Shown piece after piece: positions 25,364-35,197 of a stretch of 46,785 nt of DNA. Origin of the DNA: an uncultured Bacilli bacterium. GTDB lineage: Bacteria; Bacillota_I; Bacilli_A; RF39; UBA660. The translations under genes were made by a program, and so were the position numbers. The notes under the pieces are model-generated. The model saw nothing but the letters and a program-made list of their open reading frames with translations. It was not told where the DNA came from and did no database searches. The stretch is from the NCBI GenBank assembly GCA_910584655.1, contig CAJUBJ010000011.1, positions 1 to 46,785 on the forward strand, written 5' to 3'. Each line of letters begins with the position of its first letter. Position 1 is the stretch's first letter.

Positions 25364-25568
25364 CTTATTCACCTACTTTTTACTTTAATTCAAGTATATA
25401 ATAAATGTTTTTCTTAGACAATTATATTGGCTTGATATTTTTCTATTTTACATAATATTTATTATATACTTTAAGAAATTTTTTTATATAGATAATGTTG
25501 AAAGATGTTTTTATTTTTTTATTCATTTAAAATAATATGCTATAATTTATTTATATAGAGGTGATATT

Positions 25569-26297
25569 ATGGCTTTTAAGAAGAAAACTACTACAGATAA
25601 TGTACTACAAACTTATTATTTAGAGCATATTTCTGAATATGTAAGATTTTCAAGAGAAATTATGAAACCATTATCTTACAATAAAGAAAATCAAGAATAT
25701 GATATAAAATGTTATACAAATGCAATAGAACATATAGTTACATATTTAAGAAATGCTTTTAGCAGTGAAACTTTACAATCTGGAAATGTTTTAGAAATAG
25801 ATGTTAATAAAATGTGTGAAGGAATAGACAATGCTGTAATATATTCAATTTATAAACCTAAATTTAGAGATTTAATATATATAATAAGTGAAGAAAAATA
25901 TCCACATTTTCATACTAACGGTAATGTTGTAGTAGAAGCTGAAGGTATACATACTATGCCTGGTTTAAATCCTAATCTTAGAAAAATAAAAATTAATGGA
26001 ATGTTTGAAGGGCTTGATTTGATTGAAGCAAGAGACTTACTAAAACAAATGCAAATTTTACCAAAAGGTAATAACTTAGAAAAAGAAATAAACTTTTATG
26101 AACAATCTGGAATAATACATAGAGATTTTATATTAAGCGTTGTATATAATCTTTTAATGTCTGGAGATCAAGATGATGTTATTAGAGCTAGATTATTTGC
26201 TGATAGTTTTGGAATAAAGTTCAACTTTACACCTTATGAAGAAAAAGATGCAAAAGATAGTCATAAATTATGTATGGGTATGAAAGAAAGTACTTAA
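25569..26297 (+). CDS. Hypothetical cytoplasmic protein (242 aa)
   Basis: Not recognised. Helical N-terminal half (Y-L-E-H-I-S-E-Y), a mixed centre with P-H-F-H-T-N-G, and a helical C-terminal third ending before a terminator. No membrane segment. SD GAGGTGAT 5 nt from ATG. It is separated from the repair operon by a terminator, so it is probably not part of it. Confidence 0.65.
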   Translation: MAFKKKTTTDNVLQTYYLEHISEYVRFSREIMKPLSYNKENQEYDIKCYTNAIEHIVTYLRNAFSSETLQSGNVLEIDVNKMCEGIDNAVIYSIYKPKFRDLIYIISEEKYPHFHTNGNVVVEAEGIHTMPGLNPNLRKIKINGMFEGLDLIEARDLLKQMQILPKGNNLEKEINFYEQSGIIHRDFILSVVYNLLMSGDQDDVIRARLFADSFGIKFNFTPYEEKDAKDSHKLCMGMKEST

Positions 26298-26332
26298 TTG
26301 TTAGTAACTATTTAGTTATTAACAATTTTTTT
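26297..26332 (+). terminator. Terminator
   Basis: TTGTTA-TAAC and GTTA-TAACAA arms with one bulge and a TATTTA loop, followed by seven T. Confidence 0.82.
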
Positions 26333-26354
26333 GTATAATAAATTTGTGATATTT

Positions 26355-27107
26355 ATGGAAAAAATTGAAGTATGTGTATTAAAATTAAAAGAATATTTTA
26401 AAAATATGGAATCTACTAGTAGTGTTATACCTATACCTAATAATATTAAGTTGTATAGTGAAGATTGGGTTTATTTTATTATGTATTCTTGTTTACTTAA
26501 TTATGGTGTTAAATCTAAAATATATAATGAAAATATAGTTAATACTTATAGAGATTATAAATGGATGTTTAATCCTAAAAATGTTATAAAGGAAAGTAAT
26601 TTAGATATACTTAATGTAATTAGGGAATCTATACATCATAGATATCCTAATATAGCTACTAAAAAATGGATTAAATTAAGTGAAAAGTTATCTACAATAG
26701 ATAATTTATTAGATAGAATACTTAATTTTAATAGTTATATAGAACTTTATGAATTTATAATTAGTTTAGGGGGATATGGACAGAAGACAGGTGGATTACT
26801 ACTTAGATTATTTTATGAATCTGGTATGTGTAAGTATGAAGATTCTCTTCCTATTATTCCTTTAGATAGACATGATATAGAGATAAGTTATTTATGTGGA
26901 ATTATTGATAAGAAAAAATTAAGTAATAAAGAGATTTATGAATTATCTAAGTTATGGATAGAAACTTCTTTAAAATATAATGTTGATGCTAATATGATTG
27001 ATCAATATTTATGGCATGTTGGGGCTATGTTATGTAATAAAAAGAAATGTTTAGATTGTCCTTTATATAGTGAGTGTAAATCTAAAATAAGGGATGATAG
27101 TTTATGA
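26355..27107 (+). CDS. HhH-GPD DNA glycosylase with Fe-S motif, endonuclease III-like (250 aa)
   Basis: The helix-hairpin-helix is L-G-G-Y-G-Q-K-T at 138-145; K144 sits at the position of the EndoIII catalytic lysine. P-L-D-R-H (D171) follows, matching the catalytic aspartate loop. Four cysteines at 227, 232, 235 and 241 give C-x4-C-x2-C-x5-C, close to the EndoIII 4Fe-4S loop (C-x6-C-x2-C-x5-C). It should excise damaged bases and may nick abasic DNA. The first ATG, 26355, is used; the leader is short and the ribosome site weak (GTGAT). It starts a five-gene operon and ends in ATGA, which is also the next start. Confidence 0.82.
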   Translation: MEKIEVCVLKLKEYFKNMESTSSVIPIPNNIKLYSEDWVYFIMYSCLLNYGVKSKIYNENIVNTYRDYKWMFNPKNVIKESNLDILNVIRESIHHRYPNIATKKWIKLSEKLSTIDNLLDRILNFNSYIELYEFIISLGGYGQKTGGLLLRLFYESGMCKYEDSLPIIPLDRHDIEISYLCGIIDKKKLSNKEIYELSKLWIETSLKYNVDANMIDQYLWHVGAMLCNKKKCLDCPLYSECKSKIRDDSL

Positions 27108-27826
27108 AGAAAGAGCTACTAAATAATATGTTTAATGAAATGTCTCAGTGTAATTTATGCTTAGATTTAAAAAATAAAAATGGAAAAGATTGTTCATTAA
27201 TCAATATATATAAAGATAGATTTTATGAAGAAGTTCCTTCTATGTGGACAGACTGGTTTAACCGAGTTAATAGTAAGATAATGATAGTTGGACAAGACTG
27301 GGGTCCATTTAATGAAATGAAAAAGTTTCAAAAAATGTATAAAGATAATGAAACTATAGATAATTGGAGTGGAATTATTGAAGAAGAAAAAAGTTTAACT
27401 AAGAAAATGCTAACTAGATATTTAGTAGAATCTGGTAGACAATATGGTCTAGATATAGATGATAGTTTTTTAAATAAAATATATATAACTAATGCAATTA
27501 TGTGTGCAAGAAAAGGTAATAATTATCGAAGTGATAATATTAAACTAAAAGAATGTAGTTTAAATTGTGCTAATTATTTAAAAAGACAGATAGATATAAT
27601 TAATCCTAAAATAATATTAACTTTAGGTTTTTATCCCCTACTTGCTTTATCTAAAGTATATGGGTTTGATATTTTTAGAAATTTAAGTGAAAATATCGAG
27701 CATTATGGTATTATAAAAGTCAATGAAATGGTAATAATTCCTTTGTATCATCCAGCTGCACAGATAAGTAGGGAAAAACAAATAAAACAATATGAAAAAA
27801 TATGGCAATATTATAAGGAGATATAG
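27104..27826 (+). CDS. Uracil-DNA glycosylase superfamily, family-4-like (240 aa)
   Basis: Motif A is G-Q-D-W-G-P at 63-68 and motif B is H-P-A-A-Q at 216-220. Cysteines C16, C19, C134 and C151 fit the C-x2-C ... C-x16-C Fe-S set of family 4, and Y-I-T-N-A-I-M-C-A-R parallels the family Y-x-T-N-x-V-K-C-R-P. Motif A has D at the second site where classical family 4 has E. Likely removes uracil or another deaminated base from DNA. The start overlaps the upstream stop (ATGA). Confidence 0.83.
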   Translation: MKKELLNNMFNEMSQCNLCLDLKNKNGKDCSLINIYKDRFYEEVPSMWTDWFNRVNSKIMIVGQDWGPFNEMKKFQKMYKDNETIDNWSGIIEEEKSLTKKMLTRYLVESGRQYGLDIDDSFLNKIYITNAIMCARKGNNYRSDNIKLKECSLNCANYLKRQIDIINPKIILTLGFYPLLALSKVYGFDIFRNLSENIEHYGIIKVNEMVIIPLYHPAAQISREKQIKQYEKIWQYYKEI

Positions 27827-27829
27827 TTT

Positions 27830-28585
27830 ATGGAAAAGAAAGAAATATTAAAAAAAGTAGATATACTTTATGATATGTGGAAAAAGGGATTACTTGGTGG
27901 TGAAGTAATGCCAGAAGATGAAAATCCTGCTTTGGAAAAAGATTCTTTAGAAAATTATTTATATTTTACTTTACCAATGGCACTTAATTATCAAAGAAAT
28001 TCATATACTTTATGGGAAAGTGCTAATAAAACTTATCATGATGAAGAAACTAAGTTTATTTTTAATTCTAGAGATGTTTTAAAAAGAAATGTTAGTGAAG
28101 TTCAAGAGGCTTTAACTAAGTATAAAGTTGCTTTACAGAAAAATAAACAAACTGAAATATGGATAAAGCTATGTGAAACAATAGTTAATTTCTTTGATGG
28201 AGATATTAGAACTTTTTTTAAAGAAATGAATTATGATGTTAATAAAATAAGAGATTTTATACAAAAAGAACATAAGAAAGATTTCCCCTATTTATCTGGA
28301 AATAAAATATGTAATTATTGGATGTTTGTATTATGGCAATATACAGATATAGAATTTATTAATTTAGAAGATTTAACTGTTGCTCCCGATACACATGTTG
28401 TTAAAGCAACACATAGATTAGGTTTAATTAACGATGATGAATTAGATAAATCTGATGTTCAATTAATAGTAATTGAAAGATGGAATGAATTATTTAAAGG
28501 AACTAAATATAAACCTATAGATATTCATACGGCATTATGGTTATGGAGTAGAAATGGTTTTAGAGACTTGGAGGAAATAAAATGA
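27830..28585 (+). CDS. HhH-GPD-like protein, AGOG-like (251 aa)
   Basis: The centre resembles a second helix-hairpin-helix glycosylase: F-P-Y-L-S-G-N-K-I at 152-160 (K159 at the lysine position), then A-P-D-T-H-V at 185-190 (D187), which matches the EndoIII V-D-T-H loop, and R-L-G-L after it. There are no Fe-S cysteines. It is most like archaeal 8-oxoguanine (AGOG-type) glycosylases in feel, but the overall match is weak. Context between a UDG and a Nudix gene supports DNA or nucleotide repair. SD AAGGAG, 3-nt gap from the previous stop. Confidence 0.6.
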   Translation: MEKKEILKKVDILYDMWKKGLLGGEVMPEDENPALEKDSLENYLYFTLPMALNYQRNSYTLWESANKTYHDEETKFIFNSRDVLKRNVSEVQEALTKYKVALQKNKQTEIWIKLCETIVNFFDGDIRTFFKEMNYDVNKIRDFIQKEHKKDFPYLSGNKICNYWMFVLWQYTDIEFINLEDLTVAPDTHVVKATHRLGLINDDELDKSDVQLIVIERWNELFKGTKYKPIDIHTALWLWSRNGFRDLEEIK

Positions 28586-29040
28586 GTTATATAAAATTTT
28601 TAAGAGAACATGTTGGTCATGAAGCAATATTAACTGCGGGAACTGTACTTTTTATAATTAATGAAGATAATGAAATATTAATGCAATTAAGAAGCGATTT
28701 TAATCAATGGGGATTTCCTGGTGGAGCTATGGAACTTGGGGAAAGTTTCGAAGAAACAGCAAGAAGAGAATTAAAGGAAGAAACTAATTTAGATATTATT
28801 GATATGGAATTAATAGAAGTTATGTCTGGTAAAGATACTTATAGAGAATATCCTAATGGGGATAAGTTATATGATATTTCTGCTTTATATAAAGTTACTA
28901 AGACAGATGGAAAATTAAGAGTTAATGATGAAGAATCTAAAAAATTTGGATGGTTTAAACTAGATGATATTCCTTCAAATCTTGCTCCTATGAGTATAAA
29001 GTATTGGAATAAAGTTAAAGATAGATTAGGTGTAAAATGA
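28582..29040 (+). CDS. Nudix hydrolase (152 aa)
   Basis: The Nudix box runs from G48 to L70: G-x5-E, R62-E63, E66-E67. The usual glycine near its end is asparagine (N69). It hydrolyses nucleoside diphosphate derivatives; the substrate is unclear (oxidised nucleotide, sugar nucleotide or cap-like). It is linked to the repair genes on both sides by four-base ATGA overlaps, so nucleotide sanitation is plausible. Confidence 0.9.
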   Translation: MSYIKFLREHVGHEAILTAGTVLFIINEDNEILMQLRSDFNQWGFPGGAMELGESFEETARRELKEETNLDIIDMELIEVMSGKDTYREYPNGDKLYDISALYKVTKTDGKLRVNDEESKKFGWFKLDDIPSNLAPMSIKYWNKVKDRLGVK

Positions 29041-29930
29041 TAGATTTACATTGTCATACAACATATTCAGATGGAACTTATTCTGTTAAAGATATGTTAA
29101 AAGAAGCTAGTAAAATTAATTTAGATATAATTTCAATTACTGATCATAATTCTGTTGAATCATATTTAGAGATGGAAAATATGGATGTAAATAAATTATT
29201 TAAAGGAAAAATAATATGTGGTTGTGAATTTACTACAAAGTTTGATAATAGATTAATAGAAGTGTTAGGTTATGGAATTGATTATAGAAAAGTTAATATG
29301 TGGCTAAAAAATAGATACAACGAAGAAATTGGAACTAAAAATGTTCAAACTTTGTTTCATAGATTAGTTAACATTATTGATAAAATTGGATTAAAATATA
29401 ATTATGATTGTTTACATTATCCACAAAGGGAAAATGATTTTTTTGAAAGAAGCTTCTATGAAGAAATTATAAAGTACCCTGAGAATTTAGAAATAATTGA
29501 TGAAAATATATTTACTAATTTTAGTGATTTCTTTAGAAAGGGATTAACAAATAAAGATAGTAAGTTATTTTTAAATGCTATAGAATTTAAACCAAGTATT
29601 GATGAGGTAATAGAAATTATACATAAATGTGGTGGTATTGCTCTACTTGCTCATCCTTTTCAATATAAGTTTGCAGATACTGAAGTTTTTTTAGAAAAAG
29701 TTATAAATGAAAGTAAGTTAGATGGTATTGAATGTTTCTATACAACATTTAATGAAGAACAGTCTAAATATTTAGTTCAATTTACAAAGGAAAATAATTT
29801 ATTAATATCTGGTGGTAGTGATTATCATGGTAATAATAAAATAAATCATTATTTAGGTAGTGGAGCAGGAAATTTAAATATAGATAAAAGTATCATAAAT
29901 AATTGGAATATAGAATATTATAAATTATGA
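29037..29930 (+). CDS. PHP-domain phosphoesterase (297 aa)
   Basis: N-terminal D-L-H-C-H (residues 3-7), Y-S-D-G-T, then T-D-H-N-S, G-C-E-F, a later A-H-P-F and C-terminal S-G-G-S-D-Y-H-G: the metal-ligand set of the PHP family (TrpH/YciV-like). These enzymes hydrolyse phosphoesters, including 3'-5' nucleotides and RNA ends. It ends the five-gene repair operon. Confidence 0.88.
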   Translation: MIDLHCHTTYSDGTYSVKDMLKEASKINLDIISITDHNSVESYLEMENMDVNKLFKGKIICGCEFTTKFDNRLIEVLGYGIDYRKVNMWLKNRYNEEIGTKNVQTLFHRLVNIIDKIGLKYNYDCLHYPQRENDFFERSFYEEIIKYPENLEIIDENIFTNFSDFFRKGLTNKDSKLFLNAIEFKPSIDEVIEIIHKCGGIALLAHPFQYKFADTEVFLEKVINESKLDGIECFYTTFNEEQSKYLVQFTKENNLLISGGSDYHGNNKINHYLGSGAGNLNIDKSIINNWNIEYYKL

Positions 29931-30046
29931 GTTTTTATTTTCATTTTATTTACAAAAGAATATAAATTTATTAGTTGTAATAATAGCAATGTAAAAAAAA
30001 TTGATGTATAATAATTTTGATAATAATATAATATTTGGAGGATACA

Positions 30047-30670
30047 ATGGATAATAAAAAAGTTCAAATTATGATCGTTATATCTTTATTTATTTGTTTA
30101 ATACTAATTTTGTTTGTGGGATATTCTGTTAAAAAGAATAATTTTATGCCAACAAATTCAAATCAAAAATCTACTAGTTATACCGAAATTAATAGTGATA
30201 ATATATCTTCTGAAGAAGAAATTAAAGATGATAACAAGAACATGTATTATATAGATGTTAGATATGAAGAGTTACCAAATGTATCTTATCAACTAATAAA
30301 TGATGATAATAATTTATTTAAGTTACATACTGAAAAACTAAATAATGAGTTTGATATAGAAAAAACTATAAAAGATTACGAGGTATCATTAAATGATGAT
30401 GAATTTAATAAAGTAAAGATGGTACTTGAATATTTAAGTAATAAAAATGAACTTAATGATAAAGATGAATATATTATTTTTTATAATGAAGAAAATAGTA
30501 ACATTCCTTTAGAAGATAAGAATTATATTTTAGAAGTTTTAGAAGCTGTTGAATATATTGCATTAAATGAAGAAATCGTTAATGAAAAAAGTGGAAGACT
30601 TTTGGGAAATGAAGTATTAGATAATCTTATTATAAAATTAAATTTACAAGAAGAAAACCCAGCTAATTAG
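30047..30670 (+). CDS. Single-pass membrane protein, hypothetical (207 aa)
   Basis: One N-terminal helix (about 8-26), then an acidic extracytoplasmic region of about 180 residues with no cysteine. Family unknown. The start is fixed by GGAGG with the ATG at 30047. It is monocistronic, its stop codon lying in the terminator stem. Confidence 0.62.
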   Translation: MDNKKVQIMIVISLFICLILILFVGYSVKKNNFMPTNSNQKSTSYTEINSDNISSEEEIKDDNKNMYYIDVRYEELPNVSYQLINDDNNLFKLHTEKLNNEFDIEKTIKDYEVSLNDDEFNKVKMVLEYLSNKNELNDKDEYIIFYNEENSNIPLEDKNYILEVLEAVEYIALNEEIVNEKSGRLLGNEVLDNLIIKLNLQEENPAN

Positions 30671-30680
30671 CTGGGTTTTA
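30655..30680 (+). terminator. Strong terminator
   Basis: Perfect arms AAAACCCAGCTA / TAGCTGGGTTTT; the stop codon lies in the loop region. Confidence 0.88.
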
Positions 30681-30700
30681 TATTATAATAATTTTTTTAT

Positions 30701-32182
30701 CTAAGATATATTTTGATTCTCAGATTCTTCAATATAATCTAAATTTAAATTTTCAAGTAAATATTGAGCATTTATTTTAGAAATATTGTATTCTTGAAAA
30801 CCATTAATTTTTATGTAATTAGAAGATGATGTCTTTAGATTATAAAAGTATGTTACTAATGAATTATGTAAGGTAGGATCTTCTGTTTTATTATATAATT
30901 CTATTAATAAATTAATATTATCTGTACAATAGTTTTCTAAATAATCTATATCTATTTTATTAGTTTCATAATATCTATTAATGTTACGATATGCGATTAT
31001 ATAGTCAACATTAATATAATTTAAAAGTGTATATGATGCTATACATATAATTAGATAATATTTAAATATTTTTAAATTTGAATTAAATATATAGAAACTT
31101 GTTGGTATAAATAATATTGATTCAGTTATTAAAGTAAAATATACTAATAATCTTAATAAAGTATAACCATATTCTTTTTCATACATGTACATTCTCATAA
31201 AAGATGATATGACTATAATAGATGTTAAGATTAACATTATAAAACTCATTAAATTAATATAAGCATTATTAGACTTGTTCTCTTTATCTTCATACATCTT
31301 TGATATTAAAATAATTGTTATGTTTATAAAAGAAACAAACATAAGTTGAAAGAAGCCCTGACGTGCATATTCAGCATAAGAAATATCCATAGATACTTGA
31401 TGTAAAATTAAAGATTTAATTTGAATAATGTCAAAGATAATGTAAATAATATTTAAAATAGTTAATAATAATTTAATAACATAATTATCTTTTGAAACAT
31501 TTACTACACTACTTTCATATTTAATTTTTGAATAATTATATATAATGAAATATGTAGATAAACTTAAGTATAAAAACATAATAGCTATAATAATTATTCG
31601 CCATATTAATTTATTAATATTTTCTTCTATTTGCATATTAGTAAATAGATTAAAGAATGAAGAGAATATTTGTTCAAATATCATATCTGCCGAAGATAAT
31701 AGCATTAAGATTATTACTATAATTGGCAAAGTTATCAACAATGCTTTAATAGTCTTATGAGTTTTATTGGAAATGTTGATTTTTCCTCTTACTTTGTTTG
31801 ATATTATTTCACATACTTTATCAATTCCATTTAATGGTTCAAATATTATAGTAAAAAAATCATTTATAACATTTCCAATATTATATGTTGGCTTTATAGT
31901 ATATATGTACATTAATATAAATAAAATAATTATGATTGGAATGTTAACTAAATTGAAAAATGCATTATTAAATAATAAATAAGTTAATGATAATAAAGTT
32001 ATTGGGATTATAAATAATAATCCATATTTATTTTTTATTTTACTATTTGAAATTAATACATATATGGTAAATGCTATGAAAGGAAGAACGAATAGGATTA
32101 CTGAAATTCCTAAAGTTTTACCAAAGAATAAAATTGAATTCCAAATACATAATAATAAAATCCATATTAGTAAATTACTCAT
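30701..32182 (-). CDS. DUF4173-type membrane protein (493 aa)
   Basis: About eleven transmembrane helices in two groups, a soluble loop of about 35 residues near 120-150 (I-F-E-P-L-N-G-I) and a C-terminal soluble stretch of about 75 residues. The pattern fits DUF4173/DUF4153 membrane proteins of unknown role. The ATG at 32182 overlaps the end of the upstream Xre gene by 8 nt, so the three genes DUF2975, Xre and this one form an operon. This arrangement suggests the small regulator senses membrane state. Confidence 0.7.
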   Translation of the reverse strand: MSNLLIWILLLCIWNSILFFGKTLGISVILFVLPFIAFTIYVLISNSKIKNKYGLLFIIPITLLSLTYLLFNNAFFNLVNIPIIIILFILMYIYTIKPTYNIGNVINDFFTIIFEPLNGIDKVCEIISNKVRGKINISNKTHKTIKALLITLPIIVIILMLLSSADMIFEQIFSSFFNLFTNMQIEENINKLIWRIIIIAIMFLYLSLSTYFIIYNYSKIKYESSVVNVSKDNYVIKLLLTILNIIYIIFDIIQIKSLILHQVSMDISYAEYARQGFFQLMFVSFINITIILISKMYEDKENKSNNAYINLMSFIMLILTSIIVISSFMRMYMYEKEYGYTLLRLLVYFTLITESILFIPTSFYIFNSNLKIFKYYLIICIASYTLLNYINVDYIIAYRNINRYYETNKIDIDYLENYCTDNINLLIELYNKTEDPTLHNSLVTYFYNLKTSSSNYIKINGFQEYNISKINAQYLLENLNLDYIEESENQNIS

Positions 32183-32396
32183 TATTCTCACTTTCCTTTT
32201 TATATTCTAAAATGTCTCCTGGAGTACAATCTAGAATTTCACATATTTTGTCTAGAGTGCTAAAACGTATTGCTTTACCTTTATTTGTTTTTAAAATAGA
32301 CAGATTAGCTTGAGTAATGCAAAGCTTTTCAGCTAATTCTTGTGATGACATTTTTCTCTTTGCCATCATTACATCTAAATTTACAATTATCGCCAT
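32175..32396 (-). CDS. YozG-type small Xre transcription regulator (73 aa)
   Basis: The whole chain is one HTH_3 helix-turn-helix (S-S-Q-E-L-A-E-K-L, A-N-L-S-I-L-K, I-C-E-I-L-D-C-T-P-G-D-I-L). DUF2975 proteins are commonly followed by such a YozG-like regulator, as here. SD AGGAGG. Probably autoregulates the operon. Confidence 0.88.
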   Translation of the reverse strand: MAIIVNLDVMMAKRKMSSQELAEKLCITQANLSILKTNKGKAIRFSTLDKICEILDCTPGDILEYKKESENNE

Positions 32397-32407
32397 GATA
32401 AAACCTC

Positions 32408-32875
32408 CTATATTGTTAATTCATTTTCTTCTTTATAATTAATTGCTTCAATAAATAATTCTTTTAATATATATAAAGCTATTGATACACCAAAGAATAA
32501 AATAAATATAAAAGTTAAAGCAACTTTTAGTTCTAAAGTATATTGATTATAAACAAGTATACTTAATAATAAAGCTATTAATATAAAGATACATGTAACG
32601 ATAGAAGATATCATACCAATACTCATTCTTTTAGGATTTTCTTTACAAAAAGGATTACTTTCTTTTAATGAATTAAACAGTCCTATAAATTGATATATCA
32701 AGACTAAAAAACTTATTCCACAAGGATAAATACAAGCAATAAACCAATTAAATTCTAAATTAACTTTCCTTACTATCCAATACATACTTATTAAAAATAG
32801 TATTCCTATTACCATACTTATTTGTAAAATAAATTTTAAAATACTACCTATTCCATTTTTTCCAACTATTTTCAT
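32408..32875 (-). CDS. DUF2975 membrane protein (155 aa)
   Basis: Four transmembrane helices with a conserved loop (N-P-F-C-K-E-N) between helices 2 and 3, the DUF2975 hallmark. Start at 32875 after AAGGAGG; frame extension upstream has no ribosome site. First gene of the DUF2975-Xre-DUF4173 operon. Confidence 0.85.
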   Translation of the reverse strand: MKIVGKNGIGSILKFILQISMVIGILFLISMYWIVRKVNLEFNWFIACIYPCGISFLVLIYQFIGLFNSLKESNPFCKENPKRMSIGMISSIVTCIFILIALLLSILVYNQYTLELKVALTFIFILFFGVSIALYILKELFIEAINYKEENELTI

Positions 32876-33020
32876 AATCTTTCCTCCTTGGCAATATAAT
32901 ATCATATTAATATTATTTTTCAATATTTTTTTATTGTTTTTCGATAAATATGTAAAATTACATATATTAATATATTTATCTTTGTTGTATAATAGATTCT
33001 TGTTAAAGGAGAGGAATTTT

Positions 33021-33875
33021 ATGGAATTAAATTTTACTGGTAGAGGGGCTATGTTGAATCCTAGCGAAGGAAATAATGCAGCTTATTTTGAAGATAATAA
33101 TAATTTTTTCTTAATTGATTGTGGTGAAGATGTTGCTGGTAAACTAATTAGAATGGGAAAATTGGATCAAGATAAAAATTATTATGTTTTTATAACTCAT
33201 ACACATGGAGATCATATTGGTAGTATTGGAACTTTGCAACAATATCTATATTGGGTTCGTGGTAGAAAATTAAAAATTGTATTTGGTAATGGGATGAGAT
33301 ATGCAAATGATATATTAGCTATAATGAATTCATTTGGTATAGTTCAAGGTACTTATGATATTGTAAATACAAGAATGTTAAATGATATATCTCCTATGTT
33401 TAGTAGAATAAGATATGTAGAGAGTACTCATGGAGATACCCCACTTAAATCAGCATCTATAATAATTGAAACAGATAATGGAAATATCTTGTATACTGGA
33501 GATATTGCTGATAGTATAGTTATTAGAGAATTCTTAACAAATAATTTTCCTGATACAATTGATAAAATTTATGTCGATACTAGTTTAGAAAAAAATTCTG
33601 TACATTTATCATTAGAAGAATTGCGTAGAGTAATTCCAATTGGTCTTAGTGAAAAAGTATATTGTATGCATTTAAGTAGTAAAGAATTAATTCCTGAAAT
33701 ATATAGATGGGGATTTAATATTGTTCAATCTGATAAAAGTAATTTAATGCATAGGGATATTGATTCTCTTAGTGAAGAGGAGCTTAAAGCATATGAGGAA
33801 GTCCTTAAAGGAGAATTAGATAAGATACAAGACATTAAAAATAATGGTTATAGAAATCTAACTAAAAAGTTTTAA
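33021..33875 (+). CDS. MBL-fold metallohydrolase, RNase Z-like (284 aa)
   Basis: Metallo-beta-lactamase motif T-H-T-H-G-D-H near residues 60-66, then E-S-T-H-G-D, Y-T-G-D-I-A and a late C-M-H-L. Metal ligands for two zinc ions appear complete. It is shorter than RNase Z and without its exosite arm, so it is an MBL phosphodiesterase or hydrolase of unknown substrate. AAAGGAGAGG before the ATG at 33021 rejects the longer frame. Confidence 0.83.
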   Translation: MELNFTGRGAMLNPSEGNNAAYFEDNNNFFLIDCGEDVAGKLIRMGKLDQDKNYYVFITHTHGDHIGSIGTLQQYLYWVRGRKLKIVFGNGMRYANDILAIMNSFGIVQGTYDIVNTRMLNDISPMFSRIRYVESTHGDTPLKSASIIIETDNGNILYTGDIADSIVIREFLTNNFPDTIDKIYVDTSLEKNSVHLSLEELRRVIPIGLSEKVYCMHLSSKELIPEIYRWGFNIVQSDKSNLMHRDIDSLSEEELKAYEEVLKGELDKIQDIKNNGYRNLTKKF

Positions 33876-33910
33876 AAAAAGACTTATGTTCATAATAAGT
33901 CTCTTTTTTT
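33874..33910. terminator. Bidirectional terminator
   Basis: AGACTTAT and ATAAGTCT around a 7-nt loop, with A run before and T run after, between convergent genes. Confidence 0.85.
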
Positions 33911-35030
33911 ATGCAAAATAGTCAACAGGAGTTAATTTAAAACCGCTACCATTATTTTTACTTTTTTCAATAGCTTGTTCTAACTGTGCCATTTTTTCTT
34001 CATGTTTTATAGCTAGGTAAACTCGTATTTCATCAGCTTCTTCTGGGGTGATTAACATATATTCATTTGTTTTACCATATTTATCAACTGATTCTTTATG
34101 TTCTTGATAGTATTCATACATCCTTAACTTCAACCATTTTTCTTCATGTTCTTTATCTTCTGGTATATCAGAAAGATTTATATTGCTAAAGAATGGGTGA
34201 TGATATGTATGATAATAAGCTGATTTCATTTCAGATAATAACCATAAATCAGAATTACTTTCTATTCCTTCTTCTATAGCATCAATATTCATATTTATAG
34301 CAGTTAAAGTTAATACTACTCCTTTTCTAAAAGCAATATCGCAAGTTCCTAGATATAAAGCAAAATCTTCTCCATATCCTTCAGGAACTAGCCATCCTTC
34401 TCCACCACTTCTCATCCACTCTATTTGCCATTTTACTATACTCTGTTCATAATCATGTATTAACTTAGCGAAATCTGGATTTTTAGAAACATATTCTAAA
34501 ATTTCTGAGAAGTTAATATCTTCTAAGTCCATAGATTGAAGTCTAGTAGCTAACCAATTATTATCTCTTAAATGTTGAATTAAACTAGTAGGCGACTCTC
34601 TAAATTCACTGCTACTCCAACTTCCTGTTTTAGGAAACATTTTTCTGGAAGACTCCTCTATTCTTTCTATAGTAGAAAGATTTTTAATTCTTTTAGAAGT
34701 GTTATCAATAATGTTATTTTTATCCTGACTTAATTTACATTGCTCTTCCATTCTCTTTTTAGCTTTATAAATATTTATTTCAATACACTTGATTAAAATA
34801 TCTTTTTTACCTAATGTTAGGGGCTTTCCTGTTTTATAATTAGCTACTCCTAAAATAGGATAATAGTTACTTAATTCTTCTACATCATTTGGACTTTCCA
34901 CTATCACTTTTCTTCCTGTTAAAACTTCCTTAAAAGTATCAGATAATAAAGTTTCTCTACAAATTAAATAATGATCATTATCATTTATTTTAGTTTTTAT
35001 TACTTTTAAATTAAATACACTTATTTTCAT
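33909..35030 (-). CDS. Hypothetical protein (373 aa)
   Basis: Not recognised. Residues 1-90 look strand-rich with a conserved-looking K-P-L-T-L-G-K-K segment. Residues 95-140 are a charged linker, and the rest is helical and rich in tryptophan, tyrosine and histidine (T-Y-H-H-P-F-F). No signal peptide or membrane helix. SD AGGTGA. It may be an uncharacterised cytoplasmic enzyme; an insertion relic is unlikely because the frame is intact. Confidence 0.6.
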   Translation of the reverse strand: MKISVFNLKVIKTKINDNDHYLICRETLLSDTFKEVLTGRKVIVESPNDVEELSNYYPILGVANYKTGKPLTLGKKDILIKCIEINIYKAKKRMEEQCKLSQDKNNIIDNTSKRIKNLSTIERIEESSRKMFPKTGSWSSSEFRESPTSLIQHLRDNNWLATRLQSMDLEDINFSEILEYVSKNPDFAKLIHDYEQSIVKWQIEWMRSGGEGWLVPEGYGEDFALYLGTCDIAFRKGVVLTLTAINMNIDAIEEGIESNSDLWLLSEMKSAYYHTYHHPFFSNINLSDIPEDKEHEEKWLKLRMYEYYQEHKESVDKYGKTNEYMLITPEEADEIRVYLAIKHEEKMAQLEQAIEKSKNNGSGFKLTPVDYFA

Positions 35031-35197
35031 ATTATTTCACCTATAACTTATTTTATCATATTATATAGAATTTAAGATTTTTTATTTACTTTAAATAAAA
35101 TAAGTGTTATTGTAAAGATGTATTTCAAATTAGATATTATTTTATTTTCTTTATATAATAATAGTCTCACTTGAATATTATGTAAGGAGGATAGAAC

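Noticed and set aside
32175..32875. Toxin-antitoxin pair
   Set aside because: Xre next to a small protein suggests it, but the partner has DUF2975 features (four helices, N-P-F-C loop), a known regulator-membrane protein pairing.
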